This document shows, in pieces, positions 1-8,069 of a stretch of 64,000 bases of DNA. The stretch is taken from NCBI RefSeq assembly GCF_006385875.1, contig NZ_VFSU01000034.1:1-64000 (forward strand), written 5' to 3'. Below the pieces are notes generated by a model. The model ran no database searches. It was not told where the DNA came from and saw only the letters and a program-made list of their open reading frames with translations. The position numbers and the translations under genes were made by a program. How positions within the stretch are numbered: position 1 is the first letter of the stretch; each line of letters starts with the position of its first letter. This DNA is from Sandaracinobacter neustonicus. GTDB lineage: Bacteria; Pseudomonadota; Alphaproteobacteria; Sphingomonadales; Sphingomonadaceae.

Positions 1-71
1 TCGTAAAGGACTGCTGCGCGGGAAGCCCGGAACTGTGCGCGCCGCTGATCTCCGAACTCGCCTGCTGCTGA
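1..71 (+). CDS. arsR: ArsR-family arsenic repressor, C-terminal tail (partial)
   Basis: The third forward frame is open from the window edge to a TGA at 69-71 and reads the last 22 residues, ending CAPLISELACC. The tail contains adjacent cysteines, six residues and a further cysteine (CCAGSPELC), plus a terminal CC pair. ArsR repressors of this subgroup bind As(III) through C-terminal cysteines, and the gene lies 11 bases upstream of arsC. It is most probably the autoregulated repressor of the arsenic operon. The DNA-binding winged helix lies outside the window, so the family call rests on the tail and its position. Confidence 0.7.
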   Translation, partial: VKDCCAGSPELCAPLISELACC

Positions 72-82
72 GAGGCTCGCCA

Positions 83-514
83 ATGCCCACCGATATCATC
101 GTCTATCACAACCCGGAGTGCGGAACTTCGCGCAACACGCTCGGCCTCATCCGCAACGCGGGGCTTGAGCCGCATGTCATCGAGTATCTGAAGACGCCGC
201 CGTCGAGGGCGATGCTGGAAAGCCTGATCGAAAGGGCCGGCATTTCGCCCCGCGACCTGCTGCGGGAAAAGGGCACGCCCTATGCCAACCTCAATCTCGG
301 CAACCCAGAGTTGACCAACACGCAGTTGATCGACGCCATGATGGCGCACCCGGTCCTCATCAACCGCCCGCTCGTCGTGTCACCATTGGGCGTCAAGCTC
401 TGCCGTCCGTCCGAGGAAGTGCTCAGCTTGCTGCCAACGGCACAACAGGGCGCATTCACGAAGGAAGACGGCGAGCAGGTCATCGACGCCAGCGGCAAAC
501 GCGTGGGCGCCTGA
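83..514 (+). CDS. arsC: Glutaredoxin-coupled arsenate reductase ArsC
   Basis: This 143-residue protein of the ArsC/Spx thioredoxin-like fold reduces arsenate to arsenite in the cytoplasm with glutathione and glutaredoxin. The N-terminal active-site loop reads YHNPECGTSRNTL, with the catalytic cysteine at residue 13. The expected arginines follow in LLREKGTPY, INRPLVV and LCRPSEE, in the spacing of the plasmid R773 ArsC family. The start at 83 is preferred to an upstream in-frame codon at 35 because it gives the canonical short N-terminus and avoids overlap with the arsR tail. It is followed after 6 bases by acr3, so product and efflux pump are co-transcribed. Confidence 0.95.
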   Translation: MPTDIIVYHNPECGTSRNTLGLIRNAGLEPHVIEYLKTPPSRAMLESLIERAGISPRDLLREKGTPYANLNLGNPELTNTQLIDAMMAHPVLINRPLVVSPLGVKLCRPSEEVLSLLPTAQQGAFTKEDGEQVIDASGKRVGA

Positions 515-520
515 AGACCC

Positions 521-1600
521 ATGAACAGCCCCGCACGCCCACGCCTATCTTTCCTTGATCGATACCTGACGCTCTGGATATTCATCGCGATGGCAATCGG
601 AGTTGGCCTCGGCGCGCTGTTCCCGAGCCTGCCCGCCGCCATCGACAGCTACAGCATCGGCACCACCAACCTGCCTATCGCGGTCGGGCTCATCCTGATG
701 ATGTATCCGCCGCTCGCCCGAGTCCGCTATGAGGAACTGCCTCTGGTGTTCCGCGACAAGCGCATCCTTGCCATCTCGCTCGTGCAGAACTGGATTATCG
801 GTCCGGTGCTGATGTTCGCGCTCGCTGTCATCTTCCTGCGCGACCATCCCGAATACATGACCGGCCTGATCCTCATCGGCCTTGCCCGCTGCATCGCCAT
901 GGTGATCGTCTGGAACCAGCTGGCGAAGGGCGACAACCAGTATGTTGCGGCCTTGGTCGCGTTCAACTCGCTGTTCCAGATCCTGTTCTTCAGCGTCTAC
1001 GCCTGGTTCTTCCTCATGTTCCTTCCGCCGCTGCTGGGGCTGGGAGGCAGCGTAATCAACGTCAGCTTCTGGACCATCGCACAGGCCGTCCTCATCTATC
1101 TCGGCGTCCCGTTTGCGGCAGGCTTCCTCACCCGGCGCCTGCTGGTCGCACGCAAGGGCGCCGACTGGTATGAACAGCGCTTCCTGCCAAAGATCGGCCC
1201 CGTCACTCTGCTGGCGCTGCTGTTTACCATCCTGGCCATGTTCAGCCTGAAGGGGCAGGACATCCTGACGTTGCCGGGCGACGCGATCCGCATCGCCATC
1301 CCGCTCGTCATCTACTTCGTTGTCCAGTTCCTCATCAGCTTCTGGATGGGGAAGCTGATCGAGGCGGATTATCCCCGCACCACGGCGGTGGCGTTCACGG
1401 CAGCCGGCAACAATTTTGAGCTGGCAATTGCCGTTGCCATCGCGGCCTTTGGCCTTGCATCGCCGGTCGCCTTCGCAGCCGTGATTGGCCCGCTGGTCGA
1501 GGTGCCGGTGCTGATCCTGTTGGTGAATGTTGCCTTCTGGCTGGGCCGCCGATGGTTTCCTGCCACCACGCCCAACGTTGCCACCAAGGATAATACATGA
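521..1600 (+). CDS. acr3: ACR3-type arsenite efflux transporter
   Basis: A 359-residue polytopic inner-membrane protein with about ten hydrophobic segments, of the bile acid/arsenite/riboflavin transporter fold. It exports arsenite made by ArsC. The family hallmark residues are visible: a cysteine at 124 in the segment [12 protein letters not shown] and a glutamate at 301 in [12 protein letters not shown], matching the Cys and Glu that are essential in characterised Acr3 pumps. The gene begins 6 bases after arsC, and its stop overlaps the arsH start by 4 bases (ATGA), showing a tight operon. It is not the unrelated ArsB antiporter, which is longer and has a different topology. Confidence 0.95.
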   Translation: MNSPARPRLSFLDRYLTLWIFIAMAIGVGLGALFPSLPAAIDSYSIGTTNLPIAVGLILMMYPPLARVRYEELPLVFRDKRILAISLVQNWIIGPVLMFALAVIFLRDHPEYMTGLILIGLARCIAMVIVWNQLAKGDNQYVAALVAFNSLFQILFFSVYAWFFLMFLPPLLGLGGSVINVSFWTIAQAVLIYLGVPFAAGFLTRRLLVARKGADWYEQRFLPKIGPVTLLALLFTILAMFSLKGQDILTLPGDAIRIAIPLVIYFVVQFLISFWMGKLIEADYPRTTAVAFTAAGNNFELAIAVAIAAFGLASPVAFAAVIGPLVEVPVLILLVNVAFWLGRRWFPATTPNVATKDNT

Positions 1601-2337
1601 GCCGTTTGCGCACTCTTCCAGACCCCGAACATTTTCCGGCGCTGAGGCCCGAGTATCTGCATCGTCTACCTGCGCTGGATCTCGGCGAACTCGACCCGCC
1701 GCCGCGCATCCTGCTGCTCTACGGCTCGTTGCGGGATCGTTCTTTCTCGCGTTTGGCGACGGAGGAGGCTGCAAGGCTGTTGCAGCTGTTTGGTTGCGAG
1801 ACGCGCATCTTCGACCCATCCGATCTCCCGCCGCCCGACCTGTTTCCTTACGACGACCATCCAGCAGTCCATGAACTACGCGAGCACTCGATCTGGTCAG
1901 AAGGGCAGGTTTGGTGCAGCCCTGAAAGGCACGGGCAGATCACCGGCATTATGAAGGCGCAGATCGACCATCTGCCACTGGCCATGAAGGGGGTTCGCCC
2001 AACGCAGGGCCGCACGCTCGCGGTGATGCAGGTCAACGCTGGCTCGCAGTCGTTCAACAGCGTAAACACCTTGCGCATCCTCGGCCGCTGGATGCGGATG
2101 ATCACCATCCCCAACCAGTCCAGCGTCGCCAAGGCCTACGATGAGTTCGACGACAATGGGCGCATGAAACCGTCGAGCTATTACGACCGGATTGTCGATG
2201 TCATGGAGGAGCTGGTGCGGTTCACCGTTTTGCTACGTCCCCACACCGATCAACTGGTCGACCGATACTCCGAGCGCAAGGATCGGAACGAGCCGGTGGA
2301 GACGCCGGTCGAGTTTGCGGGATTGGTTCGTTCGTAG
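1597..2337 (+). CDS. arsH: ArsH, NADPH-dependent FMN reductase / organoarsenical oxidase
   Basis: A 246-residue flavodoxin-like protein. After an N-terminal extension containing [17 protein letters not shown], the FMN phosphate-binding loop [14 protein letters not shown] appears, followed by the ArsH-typical [18 protein letters not shown] region. ArsH proteins reduce FMN with NADPH and, in studied cases, oxidise trivalent methyl- and aromatic arsenicals to less toxic forms. Translation is coupled to acr3 through the ATGA overlap. It closes the arsR-arsC-acr3-arsH operon, an order common in alphaproteobacteria. Confidence 0.95.
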   Translation: MSRLRTLPDPEHFPALRPEYLHRLPALDLGELDPPPRILLLYGSLRDRSFSRLATEEAARLLQLFGCETRIFDPSDLPPPDLFPYDDHPAVHELREHSIWSEGQVWCSPERHGQITGIMKAQIDHLPLAMKGVRPTQGRTLAVMQVNAGSQSFNSVNTLRILGRWMRMITIPNQSSVAKAYDEFDDNGRMKPSSYYDRIVDVMEELVRFTVLLRPHTDQLVDRYSERKDRNEPVETPVEFAGLVRS

Positions 2338-2651
2338 CTGTCGCTGACAGTTCGCACCCGGCCAAACATTGCAGCGTCGCCGGTCTGCGATACGATGAAC
2401 GGACGGCAGCTCTCGGGGCATGCGATGAAGGTCGGGAATGTCAGAAATGTCGGCGATTGCCGCCCCAAACGCCAGTTGCGGTAGGTTTGCAAAGCGACAG
2501 ATCGGCCTAGTAACCTGGATTGCACGAGGTGCAGCATCGGAAATTCAAAAGCCATGCACGCCTATGCTGAGCGTTCGCTCTGCACAGTTTACTTGCCCGC
2601 TTTCCTATCGCACGCTCCCAGTTCAGGAATTTGCCAAAACGGGGATGAGTG
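2338..2651. other. Intergenic region between arsH and the S9 peptidase, no gene seen
   Basis: These 314 bases have no convincing coding frame. They open with a short inverted repeat (CTGTC-GCT-GACAG) just after the arsH stop. At about 2395-2460 there is a stretch (GAACGGACGGCAG followed by AATGTCGGCG) that partly resembles the spacer at 11645-11705. A promoter for the downstream peptidase must lie here, but I cannot pick out one reliable hexamer pair. Confidence 0.4.
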
Positions 2652-4547
2652 ATGCGAATGAAGCTGGTGCTGTTGGCCGGACTGTCGTTGATGAGTGTTC
2701 CAGCCATGACTCAGCCGGCCACAGCTGACGGCACGGGCGTTGCCGCGCTCGTCGGCGCGCTGGGCCGGATCAATTCGGCCACTTCCCCAACGCTCTCGCC
2801 CGACGGCAAGCGGCTCGCCTATGTGTCGAACAGCAGCGGCGTGCCGCAGATATGGGTGCAGGATGTCGGTGGCAACGCGCCTGCCCGTCAGATCACCAAC
2901 CTCACCGATCCCGTCGGTTTTGTCATCTGGTCCCCGACGGCAGACGAGCTTGCCTATCAGGTGCTGCCCGGCGGCGGGTTGAACACGCAGATCTGGGTCG
3001 TGAAGCCCGACGGCACCAGTGCCCGAAGGCTGTCTCCGGGCGGCAAGGAAAACAACGGGCTGGACGGCTGGACGCGTGACGGCCGCTACCTGCTGGCAGA
3101 GAACAATGCGCGAAACCCATCGTCCCGCGATGCCGCGCTGATCAACGCCGCCAGCGGGGAATGGCGCTTCCTCACCTCCAACACCGGGCTGAACAGCATC
3201 ACCGACGTGCGCGGCGACCGCGCCATCGTCACTCGTCTGGTCGGCCGGGGCGACAACAACCTCCATCTCATTGACCTGAAATCGGGCAGGGAGCTGCTGC
3301 TGACCCCGCACGACGGGAAGGCGCAGACGGGCTGGGGCGAGCTGTCTCCCGACGGCAGGCGGCTCTGGGTCAGCTCCAATATCGGGCGCGACCGGCAGGC
3401 TTTCGGCTATATCGATATGGCGGCCGACGGCACCCCTTCGCCGATCCGCTATCTCGCTACCCGCGACGATGCCGTGGCCGACAGCGCCTTGCTTAGCGAC
3501 GACGGCAAGACCGCCGCGCTGGTGTGGAACGCCAACGGCCGCAGCAAGCTGGACTGGCTGGACACCGCGAGCGGCGGGATCACGCCCGGGCCGGAGCTGC
3601 CACTGGACATTGTCTCCCCCTATGAGCTGTCGCAGGACGGCAAGACACTCCTGCTCACCGGCTTCTCCGCAAACCGCACGGGTGACATCTACAGCATTGA
3701 TCGCCCAAGCGGCGCGCTGACCCGGCTCACGCAGAGCCGCCATGACGGCGTCGATCTGGGCAAGCTGGTTCGCCCCGAGCTGATCGAATATCAGGCGGCC
3801 GATGGGGTGAAACTGTCTGGCTGGCTGTACCGTCCGCCGGGCGCCAAGGGGCCGCTGCCGCTGGTGTTCAACTATCATGGCGGCCCGGAAGGGCAGGCCC
3901 GCCCCACGATGAACCCCGACGCGCAGGCGCTGGTCGCCAACGGTATCGCGGTGTTCGCACCCAACGTCCGCGGCTCGTCCGGCTTCGGCAAGGCGTTCAT
4001 GGCGATGGACGATGGCGCCAAGCGCGTGGACGGCGTGCAGGACATCAAGGCAACAACCGACGCGCTGGTGCGGATGGGCATTGCCGATCCCAAGCGTCTG
4101 GGCATCATGGGCGGCAGCTATGGCGGCTATATGGTGATGGCCGGCGTCACCGAATTCCCCGACATGTTTGCAGCCGGCGTCAATCTTTTCGGGGTCGTGA
4201 ACTTCGAGAGCTTCTTCCGCGAAACCGAACCCTGGATGGCGGCGATCTCCACCACCGAATATGGCGATCCGAAAACTCAGGCCGAAATGCTGAAGCAGTT
4301 GTCTCCCATCCACAAGCTGGACCGTATCACCACACCGCTGTTCGTGCTGCACGGCGCCAACGACACAAACGTGCCGGTGGTGGAGGCCGAGCAGATCGTC
4401 GCCAGCCTGAAGGCGCGTGGCGTGCCGGTTCGCTACACCCTGTTCCCGGATGAAGGCCATGGCTGGCGCAAGACGGTGAACCGCGTGCGTTCCACCACCG
4501 AGATCGTGGACTTCTTCGTTCAGCATCTGAAGGCGCCGGCAAGCTGA
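2652..4547 (+). CDS. Secreted S9-family prolyl oligopeptidase-like peptidase
   Basis: A 631-residue protein with a signal peptide (MRMKLVLLAGLSLMSVPAMT). An N-terminal seven-bladed propeller of PD40/TolB-like repeats (SPDGKRLAYVS, SPTADELAY, TRDGRYLLA) fills roughly residues 30-365, and a C-terminal alpha/beta-hydrolase domain follows. The catalytic triad is recognisable: Ser489 in GGSYGGY, Asp571 in LHGANDTNVP and His603 in DEGHGW. Such enzymes cleave peptides in the periplasm or outside the cell. The ATG at 2652 sits 5-8 bases after GGGGATG; a GTG at 2649 and an ATG at 2658 are alternatives. It stands alone, with no clear functional link to the arsenic or bufferin genes. Confidence 0.9.
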   Translation: MRMKLVLLAGLSLMSVPAMTQPATADGTGVAALVGALGRINSATSPTLSPDGKRLAYVSNSSGVPQIWVQDVGGNAPARQITNLTDPVGFVIWSPTADELAYQVLPGGGLNTQIWVVKPDGTSARRLSPGGKENNGLDGWTRDGRYLLAENNARNPSSRDAALINAASGEWRFLTSNTGLNSITDVRGDRAIVTRLVGRGDNNLHLIDLKSGRELLLTPHDGKAQTGWGELSPDGRRLWVSSNIGRDRQAFGYIDMAADGTPSPIRYLATRDDAVADSALLSDDGKTAALVWNANGRSKLDWLDTASGGITPGPELPLDIVSPYELSQDGKTLLLTGFSANRTGDIYSIDRPSGALTRLTQSRHDGVDLGKLVRPELIEYQAADGVKLSGWLYRPPGAKGPLPLVFNYHGGPEGQARPTMNPDAQALVANGIAVFAPNVRGSSGFGKAFMAMDDGAKRVDGVQDIKATTDALVRMGIADPKRLGIMGGSYGGYMVMAGVTEFPDMFAAGVNLFGVVNFESFFRETEPWMAAISTTEYGDPKTQAEMLKQLSPIHKLDRITTPLFVLHGANDTNVPVVEAEQIVASLKARGVPVRYTLFPDEGHGWRKTVNRVRSTTEIVDFFVQHLKAPAS

Positions 4548-4669
4548 GCAGTCGGTGACTTCCCAAGCGGCCAAAGAGGTTGGATCAAATCTCGCTGTTT
4601 CGGGTCGTCTGAATGGCAGACCGCTATCGGGCGTTCGACATTTTCGCCGAAGGTCGGATTTGTCGGCGG

Positions 4670-5437
4670 CTACCGAAGTCCGGCAATCAGGCCGTCCATC
4701 GTCCAGCGGCCCAGCCATTGCCCGCAGCGGGCTGCGGCGCCTTCGTGCTCTACTGATTCCGCATGCCTACGGCAGATCTCGCCGAAAGCCACGCCGTTGG
4801 CCGCATCTGCAAGCGCCGCTCCCTCGTCATCGGGGAGTAGGCGGAAGCAGGGCTCAAGCCCCGCCCGCCAGACTGCAACCGTTCCGGGCACCGGTAGGCG
4901 TGCGTTGGGCAAAGGCGGTATGTCCGCGCCGATTGCCGTCCACATGGGCGTGACGTCGTAGAATAGCGGCCTCGTCACCAGTTCGGGCGCGATGACGAGG
5001 CGCATTTCCTCCCAATCCCGTTCGGAAAAACGGGCGGTGGCTTCCGTGAAGCTGCCTGCATCCAGCCGCGCCCCATCCGGTGCGGTGAACAGCCTCGCCA
5101 TCTGCCATTCCAGCCAGCACAATTCGGCAAGCTCGGGGTTGTCGGGAAACAGCTCGGCGAGCGTAGCGTCGAAGCCCGCGCCCAGCGCGTCCAGCGTCCA
5201 GCTGGTCGGTGGCTGGCGGATGCAATGGTGGCTGGCCGCTGCATCAAAGGCAGCGTCTCCGGCCCATGCGCGGCATTTGGGGAAGCTTTCCTGCAGGCAG
5301 CCAATCAGCCGCGCGCGATAGGCGTTGCGATAGACCTGAAGCCCCGCGTGCATCGACGGCGGCCAGCCGCCATCGTCAGGCTCTCCCGCGCTGGAGACGG
5401 TTCCCAGGAAGCCGCGCTGCATCTCGATCAGGCGCAT
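4670..5437 (-). CDS. bufC: BufC-like DUF2063 partner protein of the MNIO enzyme
   Basis: A 255-residue DUF2063 protein. The N-terminal half has the family pattern YRNAYRARLIGCLQESFPKC with an amphipathic helical domain, and the C-terminal half (from about residue 150, PLFYDVTPMWTAI) carries the second domain. DUF2063 proteins accompany DUF692 enzymes and are thought to bind the precursor peptide leader and deliver the core to the active site. Its start overlaps the end of bufB by 10 bases, so the pair is translationally coupled. The older label 'putative DNA-binding domain' for this family is not supported by its context here. Confidence 0.88.
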   Translation of the reverse strand: MRLIEMQRGFLGTVSSAGEPDDGGWPPSMHAGLQVYRNAYRARLIGCLQESFPKCRAWAGDAAFDAAASHHCIRQPPTSWTLDALGAGFDATLAELFPDNPELAELCWLEWQMARLFTAPDGARLDAGSFTEATARFSERDWEEMRLVIAPELVTRPLFYDVTPMWTAIGADIPPLPNARLPVPGTVAVWRAGLEPCFRLLPDDEGAALADAANGVAFGEICRRHAESVEHEGAAARCGQWLGRWTMDGLIAGLR

Positions 5438-6276
5438 CGGGCGAGCCCGCCTGCACCGGCTGCAATCGCGCGGGCGATAGCGAGTTCCGCCAGAATCTCC
5501 GGCAGCGGCGGGATATGATCGTCGCGCTCGATCATCACCGCCACCGGCCCCAGCCGGGGCAGGGTTTCGGCGAGCAGCGCCCAGACCGGATCGGCAACGG
5601 GCGCGTCGTGCGTATCGATCAGCATGTCGGAGCCCTGGCTATGGCCCGCCAGATGCACCTGCCGCACCCGGTCGGCCGGGATTCCTGCCAGCCAGGCGCG
5701 CGGATCGAGGCCATGGTTCGTGCAGCTGACGAACACATTGTTGATGTCCAGCAGCAGGCAACAGCCCGTCCGCGAACAGATTTCCGACAGGAACGCCCAT
5801 TCGGGCATCTCGTCCCCGGGAAACTGCACATAGCTGGAGGGGTTTTCGAACAGCATGGGCCGGCCAAGCGCATCCTGTGCCTGATGGATATTCTCGCAGA
5901 CGATCTCCAGCGCCTGCGCCGTCAGGGGCAGCGGCAGCAGGTCATGGCTGTTGCCGCCATCGACGCCGGTCCAGCACAGATGATCCGAAACCCAGAGCGG
6001 ATCCAGCCGGTCCGCCAGCGCTCGCAGCCGCGCAAGATAGTCGCGGTCGAGCCCGCTCGCCGAGCCGATGTTGAGCGAGACGCCGTGCATGGCGACCGGA
6101 AGCGTCCGGCGCACGGCATCCAGCACAACGAGCGGCCGTCCGCCCTCGACCATGAAATTCTCGGAGATGATCTCCACGAAATCCACATCGGGCATCGGCG
6201 CGTCGAGGAATGCCGCATAATGCTCCCGGCGCAGGCCCAGGCCGAAGCCGGTAAAGGGCGGGATGAGAGGCTGCAT
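5428..6276 (-). CDS. bufB: BufB-like MNIO (DUF692) multinuclear iron oxidative enzyme
   Basis: A 282-residue TIM-barrel protein of the DUF692/MNIO family. Candidate metal ligands occur in the expected order: His in AMHGVSLNIGS, His in VSDHLCWTG, Glu/Asn in ENPSSYV, Asp in LLDINNVFV, two His in QVHLAGHS, His in DTHDAPV and Glu in MIERDDHIPP. Family members use a di- or tri-iron centre and O2 to convert cysteines of ribosomal precursors into heterocycles; bufferin enzymes are reported to make 5-thiooxazoles that bind Cu(I). It follows the six-cysteine precursor gene after a strong hairpin and overlaps bufC. It is the only MNIO gene in the window. Confidence 0.92.
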   Translation of the reverse strand: MQPLIPPFTGFGLGLRREHYAAFLDAPMPDVDFVEIISENFMVEGGRPLVVLDAVRRTLPVAMHGVSLNIGSASGLDRDYLARLRALADRLDPLWVSDHLCWTGVDGGNSHDLLPLPLTAQALEIVCENIHQAQDALGRPMLFENPSSYVQFPGDEMPEWAFLSEICSRTGCCLLLDINNVFVSCTNHGLDPRAWLAGIPADRVRQVHLAGHSQGSDMLIDTHDAPVADPVWALLAETLPRLGPVAVMIERDDHIPPLPEILAELAIARAIAAGAGGLARCA

Positions 6277-6297
6277 GTCAGCTTCTTTCAGCGGTTT

Positions 6298-6333
6298 CGC
6301 CGCCCGGCCGCAGGGGGAAACGGCCGGGCGGCG
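6298..6333 (-). promoter_or_regulatory. 13-bp perfect stem-loop between the bufA2 and bufB reading frames
   Basis: CGCCGCCCGGCCG at 6298-6310 pairs perfectly with 6321-6333 across a 10-base loop. It lies in the 63-base gap between the precursor stop and the enzyme start on the minus strand. No T-run follows on that strand, so it is not a canonical intrinsic terminator. Such a structure could protect the 3' end of a short precursor mRNA or partly attenuate transcription into bufB-bufC. Confidence 0.6.
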
Positions 6334-6339
6334 CGCCTG

Positions 6340-6624
6340 TCAGCCGAGGTCGCCGATGGTGCCGCCAGCCTTCAGGCATTCGCCCGCCTGCATCGCCTTG
6401 AAGCCATGGCCCTTGCAGGCGTTCTGCCCCTTGCAGGCATGTTCCGCCGTCTTGCAGTCGGAATTGCCCTTGCAGCTGTGCAGGCCATAGCAATGCACGG
6501 TGTCGGTGGTGGTGAGCGCGCGGCCATTGCTGCCCTGCGGCGACGGGGCGGCCAGCGCCATGCCGGAAAGGGCGAACAGCGCAGCGGCCGATGCGATGGC
6601 GATACCTGTGGTGTGTTGGGTCAT
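6340..6624 (-). CDS. bufA2: Six-cysteine bufferin precursor (BufA2-like)
   Basis: A 94-residue secreted peptide. A signal peptide runs to about residue 25 (ALFALSGMALA). The mature part has six cysteines in a repetitive pattern: HCYG, SCKG, DCKT, ACKG, ACKG and a final GECLKAGG. The CKG repeats resemble BufA2-type precursors that accompany DUF692/DUF2063 enzymes, and the enzyme pair follows directly on the same strand. The start ATG at 6624 is chosen because it gives a proper signal peptide; a much longer open frame extends upstream without support. The predicted role is a periplasmic, post-translationally modified copper-buffering peptide. Confidence 0.85.
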   Translation of the reverse strand: MTQHTTGIAIASAAALFALSGMALAAPSPQGSNGRALTTTDTVHCYGLHSCKGNSDCKTAEHACKGQNACKGHGFKAMQAGECLKAGGTIGDLG

Positions 6625-6666
6625 GAAATTGCTCCCATCTGATTCAGCCGAAGTGGCTATCCGGGA

Positions 6667-6692
6667 TACGCACGAAGGGTGCGGCTGGTTAC
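6667..6692 (-). promoter_or_regulatory. Putative SigF-dependent promoter for bufA2-bufB-bufC
   Basis: On the minus strand, GTAACC (6687-6692) is followed by exactly 16 bases and CGTA (6667-6670). As I recall it, the Caulobacter SigF consensus is GTAACC-N16-CGAA, so the -35 is perfect and the -10 differs at one base. The -10 lies 43 bases from the bufA2 start. The plus-strand counterpart at 6726-6751 has the same spacing. Confidence 0.72.
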
Positions 6693-6725
6693 ACCGGGCA
6701 ATATCCGACAATCCGCGGACCGCCT

Positions 6726-6751
6726 GTAACTTCCGGGCAGGTGCCATCGAA
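6726..6751 (+). promoter_or_regulatory. Putative SigF-dependent promoter for bufA1-doxX-sigF-nrsF
   Basis: GTAACT (6726-6731), 16 bases, then CGAA (6748-6751): one mismatch in the -35 and a perfect -10 relative to the recalled SigF consensus. The -10 lies 47 bases upstream of the bufA1 start. As sigF is the third gene of this operon, the promoter would give positive autoregulation. The two divergent -35 elements are separated by 33 bases. Confidence 0.75.
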
Positions 6752-6798
6752 CAGGTCAGCAGAGGGCGGCGTTCGGCCGACCCGGAGGGAGACAGGAC

Positions 6799-7071
6799 AT
6801 GCGCAATATCACACGCACAGGCACCCTGCTGGCGGCGGCAGTCGCCGCCGGGATCGCAGGGGCCGCCCACGCCCAGAGCAAGCCGGCCATGGAAAAATGT
6901 TATGGCGTATCGAAGGCCGGGCAGAATGACTGCGCCGCCGGACCCGGAACCAGCTGCGCAGGCACCTCCACGACGGATTATCAGGGCAATGCCTGGAAGC
7001 TGGTTCCGAAAGGCAGCTGCCTGAAGATGCAGACGCCGAAGGGGCCCGGTTCCCTGACCGAGAAGAAGTGA
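6799..7071 (+). CDS. bufA1: Four-cysteine DUF2282 bufferin precursor (BufA1-like)
   Basis: A 90-residue DUF2282 protein. Its signal peptide ends near AGAAHAQS (residues 20-27). The mature peptide begins [15 protein letters not shown] and continues [20 protein letters not shown], giving the four conserved cysteines of the family. A purine-rich Shine-Dalgarno stretch (GGAGGGAGACAGG) lies just upstream. BufA1 peptides are reported to have their central cysteines converted by an MNIO enzyme to thiooxazoles and to sequester copper in the periplasm. No MNIO gene lies in this operon; the nearest is the divergent bufB. It is followed after 7 bases by the DoxX gene. Confidence 0.9.
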   Translation: MRNITRTGTLLAAAVAAGIAGAAHAQSKPAMEKCYGVSKAGQNDCAAGPGTSCAGTSTTDYQGNAWKLVPKGSCLKMQTPKGPGSLTEKK

Positions 7072-7078
7072 GGCGGCG

Positions 7079-7540
7079 GTGACGGCGCTCTGGAGACTGG
7101 CGGGCCGGGCGCGTGATGGCGTGAGCAGCGCCTGGCCCGAGGCGCTGGCGCTGCTGCTGGCGCGGCTGTCGCTTGCAGGCGTCTTCTGGCGATCCGGCCG
7201 CGCCAAGATCGCCGACGGCAGCCTGTTCACGATCAGCGACAGCACCTACTATCTGTTCGCCGAGGAATATGGGGGCGTTCCGCTGCCATCGGACCTCGCC
7301 GCCATCCTGGCGACGACGGCCGAGCATGTGTTGCCCGTGCTGCTGGTGCTGGGGCTTGCCACCCGGCTGTCGGCGCTGGGTCTGCTGGGGATGACCATGG
7401 TGATCCAGATCTTCGTCTACCCGCAGGCCTGGTGGCCGGTACATTCGCTGTGGGCGGCGCTGGCGCTGGTGCTGATCGTGCGCGGCGGCGGGCGGCTTTC
7501 GGTAGACCATCTGCTGGCGGCCCGGCTCAGCCCAGCATGA
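7079..7540 (+). CDS. DoxX-family inner-membrane protein
   Basis: A 153-residue DoxX-like protein with four hydrophobic helices, including [23 protein letters not shown] at the start and [13 protein letters not shown] near the end. DoxX proteins are regular members of DUF2282/DUF692 operons (called BufD in some work); their biochemical role is not settled, although a membrane redox or quinone-linked function is often suggested. The start is GTG at 7079. The stop overlaps the sigF start by 4 bases (ATGA), so sigma-factor translation is coupled to this gene. Confidence 0.88.
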   Translation: MTALWRLAGRARDGVSSAWPEALALLLARLSLAGVFWRSGRAKIADGSLFTISDSTYYLFAEEYGGVPLPSDLAAILATTAEHVLPVLLVLGLATRLSALGLLGMTMVIQIFVYPQAWWPVHSLWAALALVLIVRGGGRLSVDHLLAARLSPA

Positions 7541-8067
7541 GGGCCGACGGCGTCACGCTTGGCCGGCTGATGGCCGAAGCCCAGCGTGGCGACCGTCGCG
7601 CCTATGCACAGCTGCTGCAGGAATGCGCCGGCTGGCTGAAGCGCTTCTATGGCCGCCGCGTTCCGCCCTGCCAGATCGATGACCTGATCCAGGAGACGCT
7701 GATGTCGGTGCATGGCAAGCGCGCAACCTATGATCCTGCGCGCCCCTTCCTGCCATGGCTGGCCGCCATCGCCCGCTATCGCTGGGTCGATCAGCTGCGC
7801 CGCAGCTATCGCCGCAACGAGGTGGAAATCGACAGCGACATGGCGGCGCTTCAGGACGACGAGGCCGATGTGGTTGCCCGCATGAGCCTGGACGGGCTGC
7901 TGGCGCATCTGCCGCCGGCGCAGGCGCGCGCCATCGAGCTTGTGAAGATCGAGGGGCTGTCGATTGCGGAAGCCTCGCGCGCCACCGGGCAGAGCGAGCC
8001 GCTGGTAAAGGTGAACATACACAGGGGTTTGCGTAAGCTCTCCCTGATCGTCGAGCAGATGGACTGA
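7537..8067 (+). CDS. sigF: ECF sigma factor, SigF type
   Basis: A 176-residue ECF sigma factor. Region 2 is clear ([17 protein letters not shown], then the -10 recognition segment [18 protein letters not shown]) and region 4 carries the helix-turn-helix ([29 protein letters not shown]). The ATG at 7537 is used because it overlaps the DoxX stop and gives a normal ECF N-terminus. The neighbours match the Caulobacter SigF locus: DUF2282 and DoxX upstream and a DUF1109 anti-sigma factor downstream. In Caulobacter SigF responds to chromate and cadmium stress. Confidence 0.9.
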   Translation: MRADGVTLGRLMAEAQRGDRRAYAQLLQECAGWLKRFYGRRVPPCQIDDLIQETLMSVHGKRATYDPARPFLPWLAAIARYRWVDQLRRSYRRNEVEIDSDMAALQDDEADVVARMSLDGLLAHLPPAQARAIELVKIEGLSIAEASRATGQSEPLVKVNIHRGLRKLSLIVEQMD

Positions 8068-8069
8068 AG

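Noticed and set aside
2510-2541. A third SigF-like site (GTAACC at 2510-2515) upstream of the S9 peptidase
   Set aside because: The -35 word is perfect, but 16 bases later the sequence is CAGC. The nearest CGGA lies 22 bases away, so the spacing is wrong.
5428-6276. DUF692 protein as a sugar isomerase or AP endonuclease-like TIM barrel
   Set aside because: The fold is related, but the pattern of metal-ligand segments and the precursor plus DUF2063 neighbours fit an MNIO enzyme.
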